Shown here: piece by piece, positions 54,697 to 63,659 of the stretch
Layout of the letters: each line of letters starts with the position of its first letter
Numbering within the stretch: the stretch's first letter is position 1
Source: Roseivirga misakiensis
Lineage (GTDB): Bacteria; Bacteroidota; Bacteroidia; Cytophagales; Cyclobacteriaceae
NCBI RefSeq assembly: GCF_001747105.1
Contig: NZ_MDGQ01000005.1
Span: 868,001-932,000, forward strand
DNA: 64,000 nt
Direction: 5' to 3'
Notes under the pieces: model-generated
Databases searched by the model: none
The model's input: only the letters and a program-made list of their open reading frames with translations
What the model was told of the DNA's origin: nothing
Position numbers and translations under genes: made by a program

Positions 54697-56778
54697 TTAA
54701 AGGTTATTTCCCTTTTTTGCTTTCTTGTCTTTTGACGTTACTTCTATGATTTGAGGCACAAGTTCTTTCGCCTCTTCTTTGTCTTTCAATTGCATGTAAA
54801 ATGGGTCGTTAAATGTGAGCCACTCACCCTCGGGCTTAATTGATTTGACAGTATAAATGTCTAATTGATATTCATACTTTCCGAAGTTTCTAGCGTTTTT
54901 ACCCAATTTGGATTTAAGGTAATGGTGCAGCTCCTCTGGACTATAATTTTTCAAATCCTGATTCTCAATTTGCTTTCCATCGACCCAGATTCGATATTTT
55001 TTAGTGTCCAAGAATTGATTCAATAGACTTTGATCAATTTTCATTTTGGCTGGTGCTGGTCGAAAATACTCTGCACCAGATTCCTTCTTGAATAAGATCT
55101 TTTTTTCCTCTGTACTGAGTTCGTTGAGCTTTTTGACGATCATTTCTCCTTCTGCCCCTTTATACCTTATTAATTTGATTAAGAAAGGTGGTGGAGGAAG
55201 GCGGTGTTCATCTTTTTGATCTTGAACTGGCAAGGTGGCCAGCACCATTTTGGTTTTACTGACCTTAACTTGTACCCAAAGACCATTGGGATTGTCATTT
55301 TTCTCGAAATATGAGTTGGTGGTTAGGTTTACTTGGTAAGAGTAATCTTTAGATGCTTTTGCTCGACCTAATAGCCTACTCTTTGAAAAGTGGTGAATAT
55401 CTTCTGGGGAGTATTTTTTTAGTTCAGCGTTCTTGATTTTATAATTGTCGAGCCAAATACCATAGACCTTTCCGTCTAAGAATTCATCTAGTTCTGACTG
55501 GCTAATGGGCTTTCTTGGAGTAGGTTCCCTAAAATACATACCGTTTGCTTCAGGCTTCCAAAACTGCTTTTTTTCTAAATCATTGAGTAGGCGATAGCGT
55601 TTCTCAACTATTTTACCATTCACATCTTCGAACCTAACTTTAGCTTCAGTAGGTACAAATGTTATAGCCTTAAATGTGCCGATACTATCGTTTAAAGAAC
55701 TATGTTCCATAGCGAATACTGGAAGCTTTATGAACTGTACATTTTTGTCTGGTTGGGCGTCTTTGTCCGACTTAGGAATAGCCCCAATTTTTGTGTTCCT
55801 CGGTTCTAAGTCATTTCGCTCTTCCTCGTTCGTGGTCGTCTGATCGTCTACCACCTTAGCCACGGTATCCGTGACACCAAGTACCATAAATGCACTGAAA
55901 ATGATAAGCCCAGCTGCAACTGGTTTTATCAAAGACAGTATCCTGTTTGTGTTTTTAGTCATCATATTTAATCGTTTTTTAGTGAAACCATAATTCAAGT
56001 TACTGGCCAAAACTGGCGTGTTTAACATTTGCTTTTCTGTATACTCTAGTAAAATTTTTTGATAAGCGTACGCCGATTTTGAGAGGTTAATCGCATATGC
56101 ATCTGCAAGAAATTCATGATTTAATTTGATTGCTTTCTTGATAAAGATGATTATCGGATTGAACCAAAATATGCACTGCATGAACTCAATAAAGATTATA
56201 TCTAGGCTGTGCTTATCGTTGATGTGTAATTTCTCGTGTGCGATAATTTCCGCAGGTAAGTTCCCCTGTTCGAAACGCTCTTTATTAGTGAACATATAGT
56301 TCATAAAACTAAATGAAGTGGAAATGTCCGATCTCAAAGCAATTTTCACCCCGTCTGCTCGTACAATTTTAGCTTTTCTTTTGAGCCAGTATATAGCTAC
56401 TAGGTTTCTGGAATAACGAAGGCATAGAACTCCGGTGATCATCAGGTAAATGGCCCATATAATATTTGACGAACTAACTGATTTTTGAGAATTCGATTCA
56501 CCAGCTATATTTTCCTCAAGGTCAGATGCAAAGAAGGTCTCTTCAACGGTGTTATTTGCTAATTCATTTTCCGAGACATATTCTTGAACATACATATCAG
56601 CAGGGACCTCTACATAGGTTGTCCTAACTATTGTGACGGGAATGACAAGTGACAAACCTAGAATAGCGAGTAAGTAGAATCTATTGAACTTGAAAAGACG
56701 GTCCTTCTGAAGAGCAATGTGGTAAAAGAGCAGTAAAACACCGCTACAAATTATGAATTTGATGAGGTACGTAATCAT
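54697..56778 (-). CDS. BlaR1/MecR1-like M56 membrane metalloprotease sensor
   Basis: BlaR-type proteins sense an extracellular signal and cut or inactivate their BlaI repressor. The 693-residue protein has membrane helices at about 4-22, 33-55, 105-125 and 286-306, and the zinc protease motif His181-Glu-x-x-His185 (IIAHEKLHINDKHS) with the downstream LNHEFLADAYAI. Instead of a penicillin-binding domain, the periplasmic part (307-693) holds two similar units of about 125 residues (369-503 and 531-655). The signal sensed is therefore unlikely to be a classical beta-lactam. It overlaps blaI by 4 nt. Confidence 0.88.
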   Translation of the reverse strand: MITYLIKFIICSGVLLLFYHIALQKDRLFKFNRFYLLAILGLSLVIPVTIVRTTYVEVPADMYVQEYVSENELANNTVEETFFASDLEENIAGESNSQKSVSSSNIIWAIYLMITGVLCLRYSRNLVAIYWLKRKAKIVRADGVKIALRSDISTSFSFMNYMFTNKERFEQGNLPAEIIAHEKLHINDKHSLDIIFIEFMQCIFWFNPIIIFIKKAIKLNHEFLADAYAINLSKSAYAYQKILLEYTEKQMLNTPVLASNLNYGFTKKRLNMMTKNTNRILSLIKPVAAGLIIFSAFMVLGVTDTVAKVVDDQTTTNEEERNDLEPRNTKIGAIPKSDKDAQPDKNVQFIKLPVFAMEHSSLNDSIGTFKAITFVPTEAKVRFEDVNGKIVEKRYRLLNDLEKKQFWKPEANGMYFREPTPRKPISQSELDEFLDGKVYGIWLDNYKIKNAELKKYSPEDIHHFSKSRLLGRAKASKDYSYQVNLTTNSYFEKNDNPNGLWVQVKVSKTKMVLATLPVQDQKDEHRLPPPPFLIKLIRYKGAEGEMIVKKLNELSTEEKKILFKKESGAEYFRPAPAKMKIDQSLLNQFLDTKKYRIWVDGKQIENQDLKNYSPEELHHYLKSKLGKNARNFGKYEYQLDIYTVKSIKPEGEWLTFNDPFYMQLKDKEEAKELVPQIIEVTSKDKKAKKGNNL

Positions 56779-57146
56779 TGCTTTCTATTTTTGATTTGAT
56801 CGTCTACAATCTTTCTTAATTCCTCTAATTCATCGTCAGAAAGGTTTTCTCTTGAGGTGAAAAACGATGCGAATTGCGAAACAGAATCGTTAAAGAAACT
56901 CTTCATAACACCACTGAACTGTTTCGAAGAGTAGTCCTCTTTTTTGAGAATTGGGAAATACTCACGAACGTTTCCATACTTGTTAAAGCCGATGGCTCCT
57001 TTGTCAAGCAGTCGCTTTAACAAGGTAGCCACTGTTGTTGAAGCTGGTTTAGGTTCAGGATAGGCGTCCATCAAGTCTTTCATAAATGCCTTCTCCAATG
57101 TCCAAAGATGTTGCATGAGCTGTTCTTCTGATTTCGGTAAGTTCAT
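56775..57146 (-). CDS. BlaI/MecI-family repressor
   Basis: The 123-residue protein has the winged helix of the BlaI/MecI/CopY family (EEQLMQHLWTLEKAFMKDLM, ASTTVATLLKRLLDKGAIG) and a dimerisation C-terminus. It represses its own operon until its partner protease acts. Two palindromic operators lie directly upstream. It is the first gene of the pair with the BlaR1-like protein. Confidence 0.93.
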   Translation of the reverse strand: MNLPKSEEQLMQHLWTLEKAFMKDLMDAYPEPKPASTTVATLLKRLLDKGAIGFNKYGNVREYFPILKKEDYSSKQFSGVMKSFFNDSVSQFASFFTSRENLSDDELEELRKIVDDQIKNRKQ

Positions 57147-57164
57147 TCTACTGTTGTCGTTTGT

Positions 57165-57182
57165 ATTCTACAAATGTAGAAT
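57165..57182. promoter_or_regulatory. BlaI-type operator 1
   Basis: An 18-nt perfect palindrome with 8-nt arms and the TACA/TGTA core seen in BlaI/MecI operators lies 19 nt upstream of the repressor start. It fits autorepression. Confidence 0.75.
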
Positions 57183-57192
57183 TAATATTTAA

Positions 57193-57208
57193 AACTACAA
57201 CATTAGTT
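57193..57208. promoter_or_regulatory. BlaI-type operator 2 (imperfect)
   Basis: A second site with one intact CTACA half and a diverged half (two mismatches) lies 10 nt beyond the first. Paired operators are common in this family. Confidence 0.5.
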
Positions 57209-57368
57209 AGTTTGAAATTGTTTTGACTTCTCAAGAAATTGTCAGAAATACACTGAAACATAGATTCCCCGGTTGAATTTTATTTGTTATTATTTCAATA
57301 TGACGTTCTTGTAGAAACATCATTAAATCTTTTCGTAAATGTCTTACTTGTTTTGTCGGAAGCTAAAA

Positions 57369-58493
57369 ATGAGGATGCTCTTGCTGGTACTTATAGTGAT
57401 AAGCCTTGGATGTAAGTCCGAGATAGGCAAAGGTCTTATCGTATATGACTCTTTTCAGGTCAATGATGTATTGACTCATCAGGTTCATAAAATCAGTGAA
57501 CCTCTCTCACCTAGTAGGATTGATATCATCGATTCTTTAGTACTGATGATAGACTATAAAATGGAGCATGCTTTCCACTTTTATAAGATATCCGATTGGT
57601 CTTATTTAGGTGGTTTTGGTAAAGTGGGAGATGGTCCGGATGAGGTGAAAATGCCAAGATTTCATGGACAATTTGTTAAGAAAAATGATGAAACGTTCTT
57701 TTGGGTTTCTGATTTTAGAACCTACGATTTAAAGAAGATTAACCTTTATGATTTATTAGCTACAGGTGATGCTGTGCCTAAGGTAAGACTGAAGTTACCA
57801 CCAGTGCTTACTTGGACCTATAATGATATATATGCTATTTCAGATGAAGAATTCATAGGCACAGTGGAAGGTGATGTTTCCAAAGAGGCTTTAGGGGTAG
57901 AATCAGGTCGTTTTTTCAGTTATAAAAGTCAGGGAGATACCGTTACCTGGTTACCTAATTGGCCAATTCAAGAAACCGAAGTTGATGCAGAGAAGATTGG
58001 TTATTTGTACTCCTCCTTTTCTTCATTCAACTCATCTACAAACCAAGTTGTGTCTTCAATGAAATTTTATGATAGGATTGATCTGGTGGATGTAATTAAT
58101 AATTCTGTATCAACACTAATTCAAAACGGAAATGAATCGATAAAGGAAGTTGACCTAAAAGATGATCGCTATTTAATACCACCTAATGCAATGAATTACA
58201 ACGGCTTCAATTATGCGACAACAAACTACATATACCAGCTCTATAATAAATTCAGCGAGAGTGATTCAAAGGATTTTTTTGCAGGTAGACAGAATGCAAT
58301 TCCGATGTACGAACTTAGGGTTTTCGATTGGAGTGGAAAAGCTATTTACAAGGCTACGCTCGATAAGCGGCGGCTAGGTCGGTTCTTTGTTGATGAAAAT
58401 ACATGGACAATGTATGTCATCAATAATGGTAGAGAGCAGGAAGAGGACTTGATAATATCTTATCAATTAAAGGATTTGTCGTTAATAGATTAG
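57369..58493 (+). CDS. Six-bladed beta-propeller lipoprotein
   Basis: The 374-residue protein starts at an ATG near 57369 and has a lipoprotein signal (LLLVLIVISLGC). The mature part contains the pattern LGGFGKVGDGPDEVKMPRF, found in the BF2222-like 6-bladed propellers of Bacteroidota. It is similar in build, but not closely in sequence, to the lipoprotein at 36157. It is divergent from blaI and might be one of its targets, which is unproven. Confidence 0.75.
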   Translation: MRMLLLVLIVISLGCKSEIGKGLIVYDSFQVNDVLTHQVHKISEPLSPSRIDIIDSLVLMIDYKMEHAFHFYKISDWSYLGGFGKVGDGPDEVKMPRFHGQFVKKNDETFFWVSDFRTYDLKKINLYDLLATGDAVPKVRLKLPPVLTWTYNDIYAISDEEFIGTVEGDVSKEALGVESGRFFSYKSQGDTVTWLPNWPIQETEVDAEKIGYLYSSFSSFNSSTNQVVSSMKFYDRIDLVDVINNSVSTLIQNGNESIKEVDLKDDRYLIPPNAMNYNGFNYATTNYIYQLYNKFSESDSKDFFAGRQNAIPMYELRVFDWSGKAIYKATLDKRRLGRFFVDENTWTMYVINNGREQEEDLIISYQLKDLSLID

Positions 58494-58528
58494 CTACATG
58501 AGTTCCCAACTTAATTCCTTTGACGTAA

Positions 58529-58560
58529 AAAAAGCTCGGTGACCAGCCGAGCTTTTTATT
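58529..58560. terminator. Bidirectional intrinsic terminator
   Basis: An 11-bp stem (58529-58539 with 58547-58557) with A and T runs on either side lies between the convergent propeller lipoprotein and the exported two-domain protein. Confidence 0.9.
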
Positions 58561-58577
58561 TAGATTTTTGTTAAAAT

Positions 58578-59894
58578 CTAGTTGCCACTTGATGTTGCAG
58601 TGCCTCCGATAACTATATGATCCGCTACGTCTGGAGCTGTCTCATAAACCATGCTAGGGAATGAGTGATTATAACTATTAAATGTACTAGCACTCAATTT
58701 TTTTAATTCTATCTCTTTTTTCAATTGGCTGATTGTCTTTTTGCCACGAGAGAAATCCTCAATTTGGCTTTTCGAAACTTGAAGTCTAATCGCCTTCGGT
58801 AGTTTGGTCTTTCTGAAAGAAGAGCCAAAGTTCACATTGAAGATGATCACTTCATCACTTTTCACACTTCTTAATGTTCTGCCATAAGTAATAAGGCTTT
58901 CTTTGACTAAATCTATGAGTTCATCAAAGCTTTCTTCAGCTAGTTTATTGCTGTCTTTTCTGTCATTCGACGACTGTGATCTTAAAGCTGGGGTGCCATC
59001 GCCCGCAACAGTATAGCCAATGAGGTTGCCATAATTTCCTCTAATGTTTAGATCGTACATTAAGCCGAAACCTTCGAAATATGTCCAACTAGTTTTGCCA
59101 CTTCGCCTAAAAGCGCCTTCAAAATTTGATTGGAATAAATCATCTAGTATGCCAGCCATTATTCTTGCGTCTTGCATACTGCTACTTACTCTATCTACTA
59201 CATTAAAGTCTATTTTTTTAGTCGCTTGCTCGAGCGTAGATTTTCCAGTGAGGTAGCTATTGATTGTCGAATAATCTATGGCACTAACCATTCTCTTTTT
59301 ATCCAGTCGCTTTCCACCTCGGTAAACAATAGTACCACCATGAATAGAGCTTCTGTTAGTCTCTTTTGGGTCGTCCTTTTTCAAGGCGTCATAATTGACA
59401 TTTAACATTACTTTTTCCCCTGCTTTTAAATCAGTAAGAATGCTCCCATAGTTGACAAGGAAGTCACCTGTCAGTGATTTTAATCTCTCTTCAATTGACT
59501 CATTATCCTCACTGATATTTGCGCTTGTTTGTCCATCGACAACCGTGACGGCATCTTCGCCACCAGAAGCGGCTAACTGATCAATCAAGATTAGTTGTGA
59601 GGCATTGCTTTGCGCTCCTATATTAAAGATTACTCCTTTGCCTGGTACGTATATCCCTTTTGCACCACGTGTAGAGGCGTAAAAGCTTCCTTTGCTACCA
59701 TTGAATAGGCCATTGAGCACATTTTGAAGAATGATTATATCTCGCTCCATTTTTGGAAGCTTAGAAAGGTCTTGTTGAGTTCGGCCGAAGAAATCAACTT
59801 CGGCTACACCTTGTGCATCCTGAGCATTTAGTCCTGTACTTAACACGAGTACTAGCGAAGCTAAAATCCATTTGTTCATTGTTGTTTTTTTCAT
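58578..59894 (-). CDS. Exported protein with two copies of an unrecognised domain
   Basis: The 438-residue protein has a signal peptide (NKWILASLVLVLSTGLNAQ). The mature part consists of two similar units (about 45-240 and 245-410). Matching landmarks are KGIYVPGKGVIFNI and WTYFEGFGLMYDLNI, then VNYGSILTDLKAGEKVMLNV and ITYGRTLRSVKSDEVIIFNV, then YLTGKSTLEQATKKIDF and FSRGKKTISQLKKEIEL. The next gene upstream encodes a single copy of the same unit. I do not recognise the domain. The gene closes a sigma - anti-sigma operon, so it may be part of the envelope response. An ATG 5 codons later is an alternative start. Confidence 0.8.
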   Translation of the reverse strand: MKKTTMNKWILASLVLVLSTGLNAQDAQGVAEVDFFGRTQQDLSKLPKMERDIIILQNVLNGLFNGSKGSFYASTRGAKGIYVPGKGVIFNIGAQSNASQLILIDQLAASGGEDAVTVVDGQTSANISEDNESIEERLKSLTGDFLVNYGSILTDLKAGEKVMLNVNYDALKKDDPKETNRSSIHGGTIVYRGGKRLDKKRMVSAIDYSTINSYLTGKSTLEQATKKIDFNVVDRVSSSMQDARIMAGILDDLFQSNFEGAFRRSGKTSWTYFEGFGLMYDLNIRGNYGNLIGYTVAGDGTPALRSQSSNDRKDSNKLAEESFDELIDLVKESLITYGRTLRSVKSDEVIIFNVNFGSSFRKTKLPKAIRLQVSKSQIEDFSRGKKTISQLKKEIELKKLSASTFNSYNHSFPSMVYETAPDVADHIVIGGTATSSGN

Positions 59895-59911
59895 AATTCA
59901 GATACTTAATA

Positions 59912-60508
59912 TTATTCCTTTTCTACTGTTATTTTTTCATTGAATTGGTCAGCACTGAGCTTGCCATTTTTAAAATTTTCTAAATCTTCTACATTCCATT
60001 TGGCTACTAACTGATAGGTTCTTTGGTCCGATCCTTTGGCCGCTGGAATAACTTTACCGTCCTTCTTTATCTCTTCATCTTTTACATCAAAGACTACTTT
60101 AAACTGTTCTTCTTCTGATAGTAGTGGTAGGTAGCTATTGAAATCTTCTAAGAACTCTTCCAAAGCCGTCAAAAGTCTTTCTTTTTGTAGCTCAATGATC
60201 TGTGATGAATAGAATAACTTCATGATTTCACTATCTCCATTTCTGAAAAACCTGTTTTGTGTATTCATCAGTATGCGTGCATTAGTTGCCGTGATAGTAA
60301 AAGTGATCCCCTCGCCTGATTTATGAGTGGCCTCAGTACCCTTGATGTTGTTGATCAGCGGAGCGCCATCCCATTTTTTCAAGAAGTTGTCCAAGGTGAC
60401 TTTTGAGATTTCCATATCTCTTTTGATTGCGTTGAATGTTTGACCAAAAACATTGCTGCCGAGAAAAAGACATAGGAGGATCAATAGATATTTTGAGTTT
60501 TTGACCAT
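59912..60508 (-). CDS. Exported protein with one copy of the same domain
   Basis: The 198-residue protein has a signal peptide (YLLILLCLFLGSNVFGQ). Its mature part matches the units of the next gene: TEATHKSGEGITFTITA, then LEDFNSYLPLLSEEEQFKVV and FKNGKLSADQFNEKITVEKE. It lies 17 nt upstream of that gene and 1 nt after the anti-sigma gene. Function unknown. Confidence 0.78.
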   Translation of the reverse strand: MVKNSKYLLILLCLFLGSNVFGQTFNAIKRDMEISKVTLDNFLKKWDGAPLINNIKGTEATHKSGEGITFTITATNARILMNTQNRFFRNGDSEIMKLFYSSQIIELQKERLLTALEEFLEDFNSYLPLLSEEEQFKVVFDVKDEEIKKDGKVIPAAKGSDQRTYQLVAKWNVEDLENFKNGKLSADQFNEKITVEKE

Positions 60509-60509
60509 T

Positions 60510-61286
60510 CTATTTGTTGTTTGAATTATTCGCTATCACCGTATTTACCTTTTCTTCAAGATCAGTCAATGCTTCTTCTAACCTAAATTGTTTGCCTATG
60601 GTAGCATCTTCTAGATCAGTAAAAGCTGCTTGAATACCTCTTAAATCTTCGATGCGTTGGGATTCAATATTGTTTGAAAAGTTGATGACTATTTCTCTTA
60701 ATATTTCTCTATAATCTCCGCTGAGTTTATCATTAAAACCGACCATTTGGGTCAAAAGCGCCTCTTTTTCATTGTTGAAAATTTCTCTAATCAAGGCTTC
60801 GTTATCCACATTGGTTTGCAAGTTTTCTAACTGCAGACTTAAACTATCCTTGTTAGCTTGTAAGCCGTTTTCTACAAATTCTGAAATAGAAAGGTTATTG
60901 TCATTGATCATACTAGTAACCTGTTCTTCGGATAATCCTCTTTGTACTTCTCCATACCCCATGTAGAACCCGTCATTGTCATAATTGACTTTGAAACCTG
61001 AGAGCCAGCCGAACGTCATGATGAGCAGGAGGGTAGCGGCAATGGCAGCATACTTTCTCCAATAAAGCCATTCTTCATTCTTAGGCGGCGCCATAAAAGC
61101 GAGTTGTCCTGGGATTTCCTCGTCATCAAGTTCATTGAGAAGAACTCGTGTATCGCTCAAGCCTTTTAAGCGGCTTTTTTCCTCAGGGTTAGCTTCTAAA
61201 TAAGCCTCAACCTGCAACGACTGGTCTTCCTCAAGCTCACCATACAGGTAGGCGATCAAAATTTCATCGGTTGGTTTATAGTTCAT
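60510..61286 (-). CDS. Single-pass anti-sigma factor with periplasmic coiled coil
   Basis: The 258-residue protein starts with an anti-sigma-like cytoplasmic domain (DEILIAYLYGELEEDQSLQV, YLEANPEEKSRLKGL) without zinc ligands. A membrane helix at about 78-98 (YAAIAATLLLIMTFGWLSGF) and a long periplasmic coiled coil (about 115-255) follow. It lacks a FecR domain and thus needs a different signal from TonB-linked systems. It overlaps the sigma gene by 11 nt. The two downstream exported proteins are candidate inputs or effectors. Confidence 0.82.
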   Translation of the reverse strand: MNYKPTDEILIAYLYGELEEDQSLQVEAYLEANPEEKSRLKGLSDTRVLLNELDDEEIPGQLAFMAPPKNEEWLYWRKYAAIAATLLLIMTFGWLSGFKVNYDNDGFYMGYGEVQRGLSEEQVTSMINDNNLSISEFVENGLQANKDSLSLQLENLQTNVDNEALIREIFNNEKEALLTQMVGFNDKLSGDYREILREIVINFSNNIESQRIEDLRGIQAAFTDLEDATIGKQFRLEEALTDLEEKVNTVIANNSNNK

Positions 61287-61896
61287 ATTGCACCGTTTCT
61301 CTGTTAATATTCCATTGATCTAGTAGTTTTTTCAAACTACCCAATGCGTAGTAAAGCCTAGACTTTACAGTGTTTTCTGAGATTTCCATTACCTCAGCTA
61401 TTTCACGAATCTTTAGCCCCTCATACTCCTTCATAATGACTACCATTCTCTGTTCTTCTGGTAGTGTAGAAAGTGCTTTTTTCAGTACTGATTTTAGTTC
61501 GGTATTTCCATATACTTGTTCAGGGTTTTCATGACCGCCGTTGGCTACTGTATTTTCAATGTCCTTACTGTCATTCTTGCTCTGTACTTTCATGAAAGGG
61601 AAAACCCAACGTTTTTGCTGTTTCCGAACTTCTTCGTGACAATAGTTAGCAGCAATCCGATAAATCCATGATTTAAAGCTGCCTTCATCTTTCAGTTTAC
61701 TCAGGTTTTTATTCATGGAAATGAAGGTTTTCTGAGTCACTTCCATGGCCATATCGTAGTCATTGAAGTACTTATAACTGAAGTTGTAAATCCTTTTTTG
61801 CCATTGCTTTACCAATTGGTTCATGGCGATAACATCTCCCGATTTGGCTGCTGCAACTAAGAAATTGGTTTGTGGCATCAAGTTGACTTCCTTCAT
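61276..61896 (-). CDS. ECF RNA polymerase sigma factor (second system)
   Basis: The 206-residue protein has region 2 (YNFSYKYFNDYDMAMEVTQK, SFKSWIYRIAANYCHEEVRK) and region 4 with the helix-turn-helix (LSTLPEEQRMVVIMKEYEGL, IREIAEVMEISENTVKSRLY). It is the first gene of a four-gene operon with the anti-sigma factor and two exported proteins. An alternative start (MPQTNF) lies six codons in. Confidence 0.92.
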   Translation of the reverse strand: MKEVNLMPQTNFLVAAAKSGDVIAMNQLVKQWQKRIYNFSYKYFNDYDMAMEVTQKTFISMNKNLSKLKDEGSFKSWIYRIAANYCHEEVRKQQKRWVFPFMKVQSKNDSKDIENTVANGGHENPEQVYGNTELKSVLKKALSTLPEEQRMVVIMKEYEGLKIREIAEVMEISENTVKSRLYYALGSLKKLLDQWNINRETVQYEL

Positions 61897-61972
61897 TGGT
61901 TTTCCGTTCCGGATTTAAGATGTCAGGAGATTAAAAAAAGTTTGAAGAAAGTTAAGAAAAAGAAAAGTGACC

Positions 61973-63556
61973 TTAATTCTTAAGCTTGTGCACGATACGC
62001 TTAGCCTCTTCAATCACATCCTCAGGAAACCCATTGACTTGGAGGATTTTAATGGCGTTTGTTTTTTGAAGACTACCAGTTTTGAGTTTATAGTCAAATA
62101 CGATTTCATTTTCGACGATTTGCTCAGAAAAGTGGTAAGTGCTGTATTCCTCTTTCAATAACTCCGATAATTCTAGGTCGTGGGTAGCGACAAAGACAAG
62201 GTTTCCATTCTGTGTTAGTTTGCTTAATACAGCTTTGCCGGAGGCGATTCGTTCGAGGGTGTTGGTCCCTTTAAATAGCTCATCTAATAAAAATAGATGG
62301 GGGGTTGGCTGATCGCTCGCTGCTAAAAGCTTTTTGATAGCCGAAACTTCTTGAAAGTAATAGCTGGTATCATTCATGAGGTCATCAGCGATCCTAATAG
62401 CCGAGGAAACATGCAAATGAGGTATACTAAAAGCTTCGGCAAAACAAATGTTGAGCGTTTGACCTATGATGGCATTTATACCCAGGGTACGAATAAAAGT
62501 AGATTTACCAGACATATTGGAGCCAGTAAGCAAAATAGATTGGCCATCTACTTTCAGGTTATTGTCGACAGGTTCAGTAATCAAAGGATGGTAGCCCTTC
62601 GTCATATGAAGCGTACAGAGTTTGTCAGTCAGTTGCAACTGACTATGAATATCTAATGAGTTTCGAATACTCTGAATATTAATGGAAAGGTCAATTTCAC
62701 CTACATGTTTGAATAATTGGTGGATATGGTCTTTCTGGTTTTCGAGTCTATCCAGAATCTTAAAAAGTAGTATGGGCTCTATCACAAATAAGGCTTTAAT
62801 AAGCTCTATGATATAGTCTACAAGCTCTCCAATTTCAGATTTAGGGGCAGGGTTGAATTTGAATACTGAAATTAGAGATTTGAGCGTCTCTAGTTTGCTA
62901 ATAGCTTCCTTTGTAGATGGATCTTCGTTATCGAGATGCTTGGCGGTGCTTTTTGCCACATCCACTAGTATGATGAGCTCAGATAAAGATGCAGCGTATT
63001 GATAGAGATTTTTTTTATTCCAATAGTGAATGATAAAGTTGCCGATCAGTATAAAAACTAGAGCGATCCAAAGGACAGGATATATAAAAGCTCCTAGAAA
63101 GGTAATACAACTGATTATGGCTGATAATTTGATTGCCCAAAACCAAGGTGGCGGTTGTATTTGCTCTTCCAGAAATATCGTAGGTAGATAGTTGGCCTCA
63201 AAACTAGATAGTTTAGAAAGTGCTACAATACACTCCTCCTTTGCTTTTGGATTCTCTTCCAATTGCGTGATAAGTGCCTCTCTTTTTTCGGTAGGCGTCC
63301 TATCATTTGGAATGCTCTGAAATTCACGATAAAGGTACTGTTGGCCAACTTTGGAAATACTCCTGTCTAGGAACATAAAGAGCTCATCGAAGTCTAGGTC
63401 ATTATAGGTAGCGGTGGAGATTCTAAAACTGTCTTTTGAATCTTTTGTGCCTTCGGCGTATTTCTTGATAACGTCGAAATGGAAAACTTCCTTTTTCAGT
63501 TGGGAGTATTTCTCGAGTAGCGCTATTCTTCTTTTTTTCGATCGGCTGAACATCAC
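61973..63556 (-). CDS. MutS-related ATPase with membrane segments
   Basis: The 527-residue protein carries the MutS ATPase: Walker A TGSNMSGKSTFIRTLGINA, then HVSSAIRIADDLMNDTSYYF and Walker B LFLLDELFKGTNTLERIASG. N-terminal mismatch-recognition domains are missing. Instead, about residues 145-185 form two membrane helices (WAIKLSAIISCITFLGAFIY, LWIALVFILIGNFIIHYW). This is a known but poorly understood MutS subfamily, not a mismatch-repair protein in the strict sense. It lies 76 nt upstream of the sigma gene on the same strand. Confidence 0.88.
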   Translation of the reverse strand: MMFSRSKKRRIALLEKYSQLKKEVFHFDVIKKYAEGTKDSKDSFRISTATYNDLDFDELFMFLDRSISKVGQQYLYREFQSIPNDRTPTEKREALITQLEENPKAKEECIVALSKLSSFEANYLPTIFLEEQIQPPPWFWAIKLSAIISCITFLGAFIYPVLWIALVFILIGNFIIHYWNKKNLYQYAASLSELIILVDVAKSTAKHLDNEDPSTKEAISKLETLKSLISVFKFNPAPKSEIGELVDYIIELIKALFVIEPILLFKILDRLENQKDHIHQLFKHVGEIDLSINIQSIRNSLDIHSQLQLTDKLCTLHMTKGYHPLITEPVDNNLKVDGQSILLTGSNMSGKSTFIRTLGINAIIGQTLNICFAEAFSIPHLHVSSAIRIADDLMNDTSYYFQEVSAIKKLLAASDQPTPHLFLLDELFKGTNTLERIASGKAVLSKLTQNGNLVFVATHDLELSELLKEEYSTYHFSEQIVENEIVFDYKLKTGSLQKTNAIKILQVNGFPEDVIEEAKRIVHKLKN

Positions 63557-63659
63557 CTTACTTTCTTACTAGTTAATCAATCTGTTTTAGATAATGATCA
63601 AAGGAAACATAGAAGGTAATTGAAATACCTGAACGTGTCAAAACAGCTACGATTGAAGA

